A stretch of DNA of 64,000 bases. Source: Kitasatospora paranensis (GTDB lineage Bacteria > Actinomycetota > Actinomycetes > Streptomycetales > Streptomycetaceae). The number at the start of each line of letters is the position of its first letter. Position 1 is the stretch's first letter. The notes under the pieces are model-generated. The model did no database searches and was not told the origin of the DNA. It saw only the letters and a list, made by a program, of their open reading frames with translations. The position numbers were made by a program, and so were the translations under genes. Location of the stretch: assembly GCF_039544005.1 (NCBI RefSeq), contig NZ_BAABKV010000001.1:744001-808000 (forward strand), in the 5' to 3' direction. Positions 17,911 to 26,532 of the stretch are shown piece by piece.

Positions 17911-19805
17911 ATGCGCAGAAGGACACTTGACGGTGCGTCAACAGCCTTACGGTTCAGCGTGATCGGCCCGGCCCGTCGACTCCGGCGGTCCCTGCTGTCG
18001 GCCGTGGCGACCCTCGGGCTCCTGCTCGGGGCCCTGATCGCCATACCCGGCGTGTCGCAGGCCGCCGGCTCACTGCCGTGCGACATCTACGGCAACGCCG
18101 GGACACCCTGCGTTGCCGCGCACAGCACCGTGCGTGCCGTCCTCTCCTCGTACAGCGGCCCGCTCTACCAGGTCACCCGCGCCTCGGACGGCGCCACCGC
18201 GGACATCGGCCTGCTGGCCCAGGGCGGCTACGTCAACGCCGCCCAGCAGGACGCGTTCTGCGCCAACACCACCTGTCGGATCGGCAAGGTCTACGACCAG
18301 ACCGCCCGGCACAACGACCTCTACCCCGGCCCCGCGGGCACGGCCGGCATGGGCGCCGACCGCGGAGCGGACGCGAGCGAGATCGCCGTGACGGCCGGCG
18401 GCCACAAGGCGTACGGCATCTGGATCTCCCCGGCGTCGGCTACCGGTCGCACGGTGCGGCGGCCGGCGTCGCCGTCAACGGCCAGGCCGAGGGCGCCTAC
18501 ATGGTGGCCAGCGGCACCCACGTCGGATCCGCCTGCTGCTTCGACTACGGCAACGCGGAGAGCACCGCCGCCGACACCGGCAACGGCCACATGGACGCGG
18601 TGAGCATCGCGACCACCTGCTACTTCGCGCCCTGCACCGGATCGGGCCCGTGGATCGAGGCCGACCTCGAGAACGGCATGTTCCAGGGCAACAACGGTTC
18701 CAACACCGCGAACACCGGCAACAACAGCCCGTTCGTGACCGCCGTCCTGAAGAACAACGGCCAGACCACCTATGCGCTCAAGGGCGGCAACTCGCAGTCC
18801 GGCGCGCTGAGCACCTGGTGGAACGGCTCGCTGCCGACCCGCGGCGGCTATCTGCCGATGCACCAGGAGGGCGGCATCATCCTGGGCACCGGCGGCGATA
18901 ACAGCAACTGGAACATGGGCACGTTCTTCGAGGGCGTGATGGTCTCCGGCTACCCGACCGACGCCGCGGAGAACGCCGTCCAGGCGAACATCGTCTCGGT
19001 CGGGTACTCCGGCCAGACGAACGTCCCCAACGGCCCGCAGGGGACGATCACCGGCCCGGGCGGCCAGTGCGTCGACGTCGGCGCCGACGACACCGGCGTC
19101 AACGGCACCGGCGTCCAGCTGTGGAACTGCCAGTCCTACGCCGAGGACCAGCACTGGACGCACAACGCCAACGGCTCACTCGCCACCATCGGGCGGTGCC
19201 TCGACATCAACGGCAACGGCACGGCCAACGGCACCCAGGTCGAGCTGTGGGACTGCAACGGCGTCGGCGGCCAGAAGTGGATCCAGCAGGCCGACGGCTC
19301 GCTGCTGAACCCGCAGTCGGGGCGCTGCCTCGACTCGCCCAGCGGCGCGACCGCCAACGGCACCCGCCTCCAGATCTGGGACTGCAACGGCAGCGCGGCG
19401 CAGAAGTTCGCCGTCAACGGCGGCTCCCCGATCGCCGCCCCGGGCGGCAAGTGCGTCGACGTCGCGGCGGACGACTCGGGCGTCAACGGCACGGCCGTTC
19501 AGCTGTGGGACTGCCAGTCCTACGCGGTCGACCAGCACTGGTATCACAACGCCAACGGCTCGCTCAGGACGCTCGGCCGCTGCCTCGACATCAACGGCAA
19601 CGGCACGGCCAACGGCACCCAGGTCGAACTGTGGGACTGCAACGGCGCGGGCGGCCAGGTCTGGAACCAGCAGGCCGACGGCTCGCTGGTCAACCCGCAG
19701 TCGGGGCGCTGCCTCGACTCGCCCAGCGGCGCCACCGCCAACGGCACCCGCCTCCAGATCTGGGACTGCAACGGCAGCACGGCGCAGAAGTTCACGCTGA
19801 GCTGA
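17911..19805 (+). CDS. Secreted GH54 alpha-L-arabinofuranosidase (AbfB type) with two CBM13 domains, frameshifted
   Basis: Removes arabinose side chains from arabinoxylan or arabinan outside the cell; 631 aa after repair. A long signal peptide ends near SQAAGSLPCDIYG. The catalytic domain (about 50-370) matches fungal-type AbfB: PCVAAHSTVRAVLSSYSGPLYQV (landmarks AAHSTVRA and GPLYQVTRASDGAT), CCFDYGNAE and GGDNSNWNMGTFFEG. Two ricin-B (CBM13) lectin domains follow, each with QLW and CLD motifs and 128 residues apart. The C run 18428-18431 lacks one base. Codon 13 is TTA (17947-17949), so expression should need the bldA tRNA. RBS AGGAG precedes the ATG. Confidence 0.9.
19058..19417 (+). repeat. 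CBM13 tandem repeat, copy 1
   Basis: First of two near-identical ricin-B lectin-coding segments in the GH54 gene. Copy 2 is displaced by exactly 384 bp. Long blocks, for example those coding GRCLDINGNGTANGTQVELW, are identical in both copies, which suggests recent duplication or gene conversion. Confidence 0.85.
19442..19801 (+). repeat. CBM13 tandem repeat, copy 2
   Basis: Second ricin-B lectin-coding segment, in frame with copy 1 and ending two codons before the stop. Differences from copy 1 cluster in the first 100 bases. Confidence 0.85.
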
Positions 19806-19848
19806 GTCCGCCCGGCAGGGCGGTCGCGCGCAACACCTGCACCCGCGA

Positions 19849-19877
19849 GGGGCGAGGGACCATCGGTCCCTCGCCCC
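19849..19877 (+). terminator. Terminator after GH54 gene
   Basis: Perfect 13-bp stem GGGGCGAGGGACC and its complement with a 3-base loop (ATC), 43 bases after the stop codon. Confidence 0.8.
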
Positions 19878-20049
19878 CTCGTTCGCGTTCCGGCCCGACT
19901 TCGGAACACCGGGCCTCGAAACATTTCGCTTGCATCGATCGAGCCCTTGATCCCCTCCTCTCGATTTCATCGGGCGATTTCAGACCTCCACGACCTGCCG
20001 CGTCATTGAGCTGCAACTATTTTGCCCGACAAGGCACTTGGGCGGGCCG

Positions 20050-20105
20050 ATACTTTCGCTGCTCCTGCCGAAAGTATTGACACCCCGACAGGCCGGATCA
20101 ACACT
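20050..20105 (+). promoter_or_regulatory. xlnB: Xylanase promoter with CGAAAGT-type operator
   Basis: ATACTTTCG (20050-20058) and CGAAAGTAT (20069-20077) form a perfect 9-bp inverted repeat. It runs straight into a consensus -35 TTGACA (20077-20082), followed by a 17-base spacer and AACACT (20100-20105). CGAAA...TTTCG-type inverted repeats are known before actinomycete xylanase genes and bind LacI-type repressors. A bound protein would cover the -35 box. Confidence 0.6.
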
Positions 20106-20117
20106 GTTCGCCGTTGA

Positions 20118-21362
<1,245 letters not shown>

Positions 21363-21444
21363 CCCACGGCCTTCTGCACCCAGGCACCCACCTCCGCACC
21401 ATCGCCCCCCAACGTCAGAGCCCCGGGATACCCGGGCCACGGCC

Positions 21445-21482
21445 GCCGGGTGCCACCCGACCACGGTCGGGTGGCACCCGGC
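21445..21482 (+). promoter_or_regulatory. Very long perfect hairpin abutting the axeA RBS
   Basis: GCCGGGTGCCACCCGACC and its exact complement (18-bp arms, 2 bases between) end at 21482, and the AGGAGG ribosome binding site starts at 21484. It can serve as xylanase terminator, as a processing or stabilising element, or as an attenuator of the esterase gene. Confidence 0.6.
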
Positions 21483-21502
21483 AGGAGGAGAACCCACCCC
21501 GC

Positions 21503-22497
21503 ATGCGAACCCCACCCCGCTCTCGCTGCGCTCCCTGGTCACGGGACTGACCGTCGCCGCACTCGCCCTGGCCGGCGCCGTCACCTCGACCGTCGAGGCC
21601 ACCCCGTCGCATGCCGCGACCTGCAGCGGCTACGTCGGCCTCACCTTCGATGACGGACCGTCCAACGACCACACGCCCGGCCTGCTCAACGCGCTCAAGC
21701 AGAACGGGCTGCGCGCCACGATGTTCAACGAGGGCCAGTACGCGGCCGCCTACCCGGCCCAGGTCCAGGCCGAGATCAACGCCGGTATGTGGGTCGGCAA
21801 CCACAGTTACACCCACCCGCACCTGATCCAGGAGACCCAGGCGCAGATCGACTCCGAGGTCTCCCGGACGCAGCAGGCGATCGCCGGTGCCGGCGGCGGC
21901 ACCCCGAAGTTGTTCCGCCCGCCCTACGGTGAGACCAACGCGACCCTGCAGGCGGTGGAGGCGAAGTACGGCCTCACGCAGATCATCTGGGACGTCGACT
22001 CGCAGGACTGGAACGGCGCCACCACGGATGCCATCGTGCAGGCCAACGCCCGACTCACCAACGGGCAGATCATCCTCATGCACGAATGGCCGGCCAACAC
22101 GCTCGCCGCGATCCCCCGCATCGCGCAGGGCCTGGCCGCCCGCGGTCTGTGCGCCGGCATGATCTCCCCGCAGACCGGCCGCGCCGTCGCCCCCGACGGC
22201 GGCGGCACCGGCGGCGGAACGGGTGGCGGCAGCGGCTGCACCGCCACGCTCTCCGCCGGCCAGCAGTGGAGCGACCGCTACAACCTCAACGTCGCCGTCA
22301 CCGGCTCCAGCAACTGGACCGTCACCATGAACCTCCCCACCCCCGAGAAGATCCTCTCCACCTGGAACACCGCCGCCACCTACCCCAGCGCCCAGGTCCT
22401 CACCGCCAAACCCAACGGCAACGGCAACAACTGGGGCCTCACCATCCAAACCAACGGCACCTGGACCTGGCCCACCGTCACCTGCACCACCACCTGA
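21503..22497 (+). CDS. axeA: Secreted acetylxylan esterase/polysaccharide deacetylase, CE4 plus CBM2, frameshifted
   Basis: NodB-homology metal-dependent deacetylase of 331 aa after repair, expected to remove acetyl groups from xylan beside the xylanase. All five CE4 motifs are seen: TFDDGPS, HSYTHP, RPPYGE, DVDSQDW and ILMHE. A Gly-rich linker and a CBM2 follow. The signal peptide ([20 protein letters not shown], then [11 protein letters not shown]) is in a different frame from the ATG at 21503; one missing C at 21510-21518 restores [15 protein letters not shown]. The AGGAGG spacing supports this start. Chitooligosaccharide deacetylase activity is a less likely alternative. Confidence 0.9.
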
Positions 22498-22512
22498 CCC
22501 ACCGCCCCCACA
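22206..22512 (+). repeat. Linker/CBM2 direct repeat, copy B (in axeA)
   Basis: This 307-bp segment is nearly identical to 21047-21362, including the bases after the stop codon. Confidence 0.9.
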
Positions 22513-22523
22513 TCAGTGCACCG

Positions 22524-22554
22524 GTGGCGCGGCGGCCCCTGACCGCCGCGCCAC
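22524..22554. terminator. Bidirectional terminator
   Basis: Perfect 12-bp stem GTGGCGCGGCGG with a 7-base loop between convergent genes (esterase stop 22497, deaminase stop 22569). Confidence 0.8.
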
Positions 22555-22568
22555 GAGCACGGGGTGGG

Positions 22569-23006
22569 TCAGCCCTGGCTGGTCGGTGCAGTCTCCGCCG
22601 CATCGAGCTGGTGATCCGCCCAGACATAGCTCTCGGGCAGCAGGTCGCCGATGGCGACCGTCCGGAGGCGGTCACGTGCACCGACGATGACCTTCAGGGT
22701 CGGGAAGTAGTCAAGGAGGGCCTGTCGGCAGCGTCCGCACGGGGGCACCACACCTCGGTCGCGGTCACCCACGGCAACGATGGTGTCCAGGTCGTAGGCG
22801 CCCTGGGCGGCGGCCGTGCCGATGAGGACCAGCTCCGCGCACGGTCCGCCGGTGAAGTGGTGGGCGTTCACCGCAGTGACGATCCGTCCGTCCCGGTTGC
22901 GGGCCGCGGCCGCCATGGTGTGGTTGTCGCCCCGGCAGCGAGTGGCCGCGACGTGCGCCGCAGCCTGGACCAGTTCGTGATCGACGGAGTCGGTCGGTGC
23001 GGTCAT
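22569..23006 (-). CDS. Blasticidin-S deaminase-like cytidine deaminase family enzyme
   Basis: Intact 145-aa zinc-dependent deaminase. The zinc site is Cys-type, with GGPCAELVLIGTAAAQGA (ligand Cys and catalytic Glu) and PPCGRCRQALLDYFP (two Cys ligands). The segments NAHHFTGGPCAEL, IVAVGDRDRGV and LLPESYVW closely follow blasticidin-S deaminase of Aspergillus terreus as I remember it, rather than housekeeping cytidine deaminase. It would convert the cytosine moiety of a nucleoside or aminoacyl-nucleoside antibiotic to uracil. Self-protection or environmental resistance is inferred; no nucleoside antibiotic cluster is visible nearby. Confidence 0.85.
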   Translation of the reverse strand: MTAPTDSVDHELVQAAAHVAATRCRGDNHTMAAAARNRDGRIVTAVNAHHFTGGPCAELVLIGTAAAQGAYDLDTIVAVGDRDRGVVPPCGRCRQALLDYFPTLKVIVGARDRLRTVAIGDLLPESYVWADHQLDAAETAPTSQG

Positions 23007-23196
23007 CGTCGGCGCCTTCCTGAGGGATGGTGGTGCAGCCGATCATGCTGCCACGAGCCCCCGGGTCTGCGGTCCGCGGCCCCGGAACAGGAGGACCGCC
23101 CGACCTCCCCATCGCCCGTCCCTCGGTCGCTCCTGGCGGTCCGTCGGCGCCGATCGGTACCATCCATCCGCTGTCCGTTCGTCTGGAGATCCCCCC

Positions 23197-23870
23197 GTGT
23201 CCGTGCCCACGCCGTCGAAGTCCGCCGGGAGTTCGACACTTCCCGGAACCTCCCCGCGCCCCGGCCCGGTCTGCGACATCTGCGGGTCGGCGCCGGCTGC
23301 GGACGCGACCTTCCGCGGCCATCAGGGATTCCTCGTCCTGATGCGGTTCCCCAGGGCCGACGGACCGTTCTGCCGGAGCTGCGGTGTCGCGCTCCACCGA
23401 AGCATGACGGCCAGAACGTTGTGGCAGGGCTGGACGGGCATCGTCTCCCTGGTCGTCAACCCGGTCGTCATCGTCGCCAATCTGGTGAATCTGGCGAGGA
23501 TGCGCCGACTCGCCCCGCCGGCCGGCGGCCCGGGTGTCCCCTCCGGCCGGGCCGTCCGCTGCTCCTGCGGGTGGAGCTCCTCGGACTCCTGCTGCCCGTC
23601 CTGATCGTCGGCACCGTCGTGCGGGACGCGACGACCAGCACCGACTACGCCGCCGTCGGCGACTGCCTCCACCGGGGCGAGGACTCCGCCCTGCCCGACA
23701 TCACGGTCGTGCCCTGCTCGGACCCCGATGCCGACTACCGGGTGGTCGCCCGGTTCGACTCCTCCGACCCCGACGTCTGCGACACCTACCCCGGTTCGGA
23801 GGTCTCCGTCGCCCTGCGCCGCGGCCCGACGGCGTACACCCTCTGCCTCTCCCGGGTCGGCCGCCCCTGA
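23197..23870 (+). CDS. LppU/SCO3897-like membrane protein with zinc ribbon, frameshifted
   Basis: Protein of 224 aa after repair with three parts. An N-terminal CDICG...FCRSCG zinc-ribbon-like segment (about 27-70) is followed by helices including GIVSLVVNPVVIVANLV and LLGLLLPVLIVGTVV. The C-terminal extracytoplasmic LppU-like domain starts AAVGDCLHRGED, contains VVPCSD and DVCDTYP, and ends YTLCLSRVGRP. The four cysteines of the last part could form disulfides. The frame breaks near 23544-23553, where one C restores continuity. GTG at 23197. The function is unknown; the family is common in streptomycetes. Confidence 0.75.
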
Positions 23871-23946
23871 GATCCGGCGACGGCACGCCCGATCGGCACC
23901 GACGCGGGCCGCCATGACCCGGCCGGGGCCAGTGGGGCGAGCGCGA

Positions 23947-24403
23947 CTACGACGTGCCTGCCACTGTGTCGCCGACGATGGACCCGACGGCCGTGTCGAC
24001 CGCAAGGCAGAACTCCTCGTCGCGCACGATGTCGCCGCCGTAACGGCGCCCGGCGGCGCGGGCCGCGGTGAGCACCGGGACGGCGGCGGCCGCAGGCCCG
24101 CCGATCGCGCCGAGCAGACGAACCACCGGCAACACCAACGGATCCGCCACCCCGGCCCGGAGCGGCGCGAGTTCCGGCACCAGCACGTCCACGGCGGTGT
24201 CCGCGTCACCGGTGATCCGCCACCAGACGCGGGCCGCGCCGAACCGGTCGTCGCTGTCGCGGGCCCGCCACGCCTGGCGGGCCAGGAAGTTCAGGGCAGC
24301 AGCGCGGGTGGCGCCGGTCGAGTTCGGGGAGCAGGGCGAACAATGCCTCGGCCACACACGAGAGCAGCGTCGCCCGGGGCCACGCCCCGCGGCACATCGC
24401 CAC
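23947..24403 (-). CDS. Helical-repeat (HEAT-like) hypothetical protein, frameshifted
   Basis: About 150 aa of Ala/Leu-rich amphipathic helices, with RAAALNFLARQAWRARDSDD, VPELAPLRAGVADPLVLPVV and a final FCLAVDTAVGSIVGDTV. This pattern fits HEAT/Armadillo-like repeats used for protein binding, with no catalytic motif. The N-terminal part from GTG 24403 (MCRGAWPRATLLSCVAEAL) is in another frame; a net +1 or -2 change near 24313-24319 joins LLPELD to GATRAAALN. It lies 15 bp after the VOC gene on the same strand and is probably cotranscribed with it. The role is unknown. Confidence 0.55.
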
Positions 24404-24418
24404 GGAGCCCGCAGCCTG

Positions 24419-24799
24419 TCAGGTGGTCAGTGCGCGCTCGGCAGCGCTGCGTTCGACGCAGAACTCGTTGCCCTCGGGGTCGGCCAGCGTCACCCAGCCG
24501 GTCCCGTCCGGCTTGCGGTGATCACCCACGAGCGTGGCCCCCAGGACGAGGATGCGCTGCACCTCGTCGTCCCGCGAGCGGTCCTGGGGCTGCAGGTCCA
24601 GGTGCAGCCGGTTCTTCACGGCTTTCGCGTCCGGTACCGTCACGAAGAGCAGGGCCGACCCGGGCGCCGTGACCAGCGCCTCGGGATCACCCGGGAAGTC
24701 GTCGTCGCCGAGGGAGCCGTCGAGGACGGCCGCCCAGAACTCTGCAAGACGGTAGGCATCCGAACAGTCGAAGGTCAGGTGCCGCGCGAGAGAAGCCAT
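24419..24799 (-). CDS. VOC/glyoxalase-like domain protein
   Basis: Intact 126-aa vicinal-oxygen-chelate family protein (Glyoxalase_6 type). It begins MASLARHLTFDCSDAYRLAEF, in which the family's SDAYRLAEFWA helix is clear, and ends TGWVTLADPEGNEFCVERS with the usual DPEGNEFC strand. A central NRLHLDLQPQDRSRDDEV strand-turn is typical. Such proteins include metal-dependent lyases and antibiotic-binding proteins; with one small domain of this kind I cannot name a substrate. ATG at 24799 is chosen over one seven codons upstream because the family starts here. Confidence 0.85.
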   Translation of the reverse strand: MASLARHLTFDCSDAYRLAEFWAAVLDGSLGDDDFPGDPEALVTAPGSALLFVTVPDAKAVKNRLHLDLQPQDRSRDDEVQRILVLGATLVGDHRKPDGTGWVTLADPEGNEFCVERSAAERALTT

Positions 24800-24904
24800 G
24801 CGGCGAAGTGTCGCCGACACCCGTTCAACCTGTCCACGCCATTGCGGACCGGCACCTGCAGCCTGGCGTGTGCGGGGAATCCCCTGCCGGCGCTCTGCAC
24901 CTGC

Positions 24905-25336
24905 CTACAGGGACATGCCGCAGTACAGGGCCCGCTGCCCGGCATCGCGGGCCAGGTCGGCGAGCCGCACCAGGAAGTCGGCGATCAGCTCCGCGTCATG
25001 CCATGCGCCGTCCTCGGTGAGGGTGCAGGCGGTCGCGGCCTCGCCCAGGCGACTGCTCGTGGCCGACGCGAGTGCGTCGCGCAGGGCGTCCGGGAGCGAC
25101 ACCAGCCAGCGGCCGTCGTCCTGAGGATCACTCAGCAGGGTGCAGAAGCGCGGGTCGGCCTTGATCTCCTCGTCCGACGCGCCCATCAGGAAGGCCTGGA
25201 CCGTACCGAGGAGCGTGTACGGGTCGGTGCCCTTGATCCCCACCGTCCCGAACAGGTCGTCGATACGGCCGTCCTGGAAGGCGGCCAGGGCCCGGACGTC
25301 GTCGGCGGCCGCGTAGTAGTCGTAGATGCTTCCCAT
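24905..25336 (-). CDS. Hypothetical cytoplasmic protein, 143 aa
   Basis: Intact, acidic, soluble-looking protein that starts MGSIYDYYAAADDVRALAAF and ends QRALYCGMSL. The segments GIKGTDPYTLLGTVQAFL and HDAELIADFLVRLADLAR look like conserved helices. No signal peptide or catalytic motif is seen and I do not recognise the family. It resembles small streptomycete proteins annotated only as hypothetical. It is divergent from the His-rich methyltransferase, sharing the 175-bp region that contains the 25449-25477 palindrome. Confidence 0.7.
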   Translation of the reverse strand: MGSIYDYYAAADDVRALAAFQDGRIDDLFGTVGIKGTDPYTLLGTVQAFLMGASDEEIKADPRFCTLLSDPQDDGRWLVSLPDALRDALASATSSRLGEAATACTLTEDGAWHDAELIADFLVRLADLARDAGQRALYCGMSL

Positions 25337-25448
25337 GAAGAGATCGTGCCCGCCGTCACCGACAGTCGAGCGGGAGCTCGCCCCGCGCCGGGGGAAGGCC
25401 AGCAACGCCTACGCCGAGCCGGCCTTGCGCACGCGGCTGTCGAATCCC

Positions 25449-25477
25449 CATCTTCTTGCGCATTACGCAAGAAGATG
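25449..25477. promoter_or_regulatory. Perfect 12-bp-arm palindrome before the His-rich methyltransferase
   Basis: CATCTTCTTGCG, centre CATTA, CGCAAGAAGATG. The right arm reaches the expected -35 position relative to a TACGAT -10 box at 25499-25504, which itself lies seven bases before the ATG (a leaderless layout). It is a strong candidate repressor site. The regulator is not identified. Confidence 0.65.
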
Positions 25478-25511
25478 TGCGCACAACGCATCGGTCCGTA
25501 CGATCGGGCTC

Positions 25512-26453
25512 ATGGCACACCCCGCATCGCACGCCCACACCGACGCCCCGACCCACGCCGAGCCCCACAGCCACCGGCACGACCATGAGCAGGACCACTC
25601 GCACGGCCACCGGCACGGTTCGGACGGCGTGGCGGAGGGCGCCATGGCTCGGGTTCTCGACCTCGACGCCGAGTTGTTCGGCGGGTACCTCACTGCCGTG
25701 ACCGGCCGGCTCGCCGGGCTGGCCGGCGGGGGTGTCACGCACATCGTCGACCTGGGGGCCGGGACGGGGACCGGGACGTTCGCCCTGCTGGAGCGCTTCC
25801 CCGGCGCCCGGGTGACTGCCGTCGACAGCTCGCCCGCCATGTTGGCCGGGCTGGAGCGCACGGCGCAGGCCAAGGGGCTGGGCAGCCGGGTCAGCACCCT
25901 GGAGGCGGATGCCGGAAGCGGCCTGCCCGGCATCACCGGCGCGGACCTCGTGTGGGCGTCGGCCTCCCTCCACCACCTGGACGACCCGGCCGCGGCCCTC
26001 GACGGGATCCGCGCGGCGCTGCGGCCGGGCGGGCTGCTGGCCGTCGCCGAGATGGACGGGATGCCGCGCTTCCTGCCCGACGCCGTGGTGCCGGACCGCC
26101 CCGGCCTGGAGGAACGCTGCCGTCACGCACTGTCCGCGCTCCACGCCGACCAGGTGCCGCACCTCGGTGCCGACTGGGGGGCGCTGCTGACCGCGGCGGG
26201 CCTGACCGTCGAGGCGGAGCACACCGAGGACCTGGAGCTGCGCGCCCCACTGCCGCCCGCCGCCGGAGAGTACGCCCACCTGGTGCTCGGCCGGGTCCGG
26301 GACGCCCTCGACGGGCGCCTCGACCCCGCGGACAGGAGCGCGCTCGACGCCGTCCTGAACGGCGGCGCGCTCGATGTGCGCCACCGTGACGACCTCACGG
26401 TGCGTTCCACCCGCTGGACGTGGACGGCCCGCCGTCCCACCGACCGGCCCTGA
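25512..26453 (+). CDS. SAM-dependent class I methyltransferase with His-rich N-terminus
   Basis: Intact 313-aa protein. Residues 1-37 are packed with histidine (HAHTDAPTHAEPHSHRHDHE and then HSHGHRHG), like metal-binding leaders of zinc or nickel proteins. The Methyltransf_11/25 fold follows, with SAM motif I VDLGAGTGTGTFALLERF, motif II VTAVDSSPAML, motif III ADLVWASASLHHL and post-motif LRPGGLLAVAEMDGMPRF. The C-terminal domain resembles small-molecule methyltransferases. The target is unknown. The His-rich leader plus the palindromic operator suggests metal-linked control, which is inference. Confidence 0.88.
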   Translation: MAHPASHAHTDAPTHAEPHSHRHDHEQDHSHGHRHGSDGVAEGAMARVLDLDAELFGGYLTAVTGRLAGLAGGGVTHIVDLGAGTGTGTFALLERFPGARVTAVDSSPAMLAGLERTAQAKGLGSRVSTLEADAGSGLPGITGADLVWASASLHHLDDPAAALDGIRAALRPGGLLAVAEMDGMPRFLPDAVVPDRPGLEERCRHALSALHADQVPHLGADWGALLTAAGLTVEAEHTEDLELRAPLPPAAGEYAHLVLGRVRDALDGRLDPADRSALDAVLNGGALDVRHRDDLTVRSTRWTWTARRPTDRP

Positions 26454-26532
26454 CGTCCGCACACCCCGAGGGCAGTGGAGCGCGGCGAGGCCCGGCCCGA
26501 TCGGACCTCGCCGCGGCGCGGCCCATGCGCCG

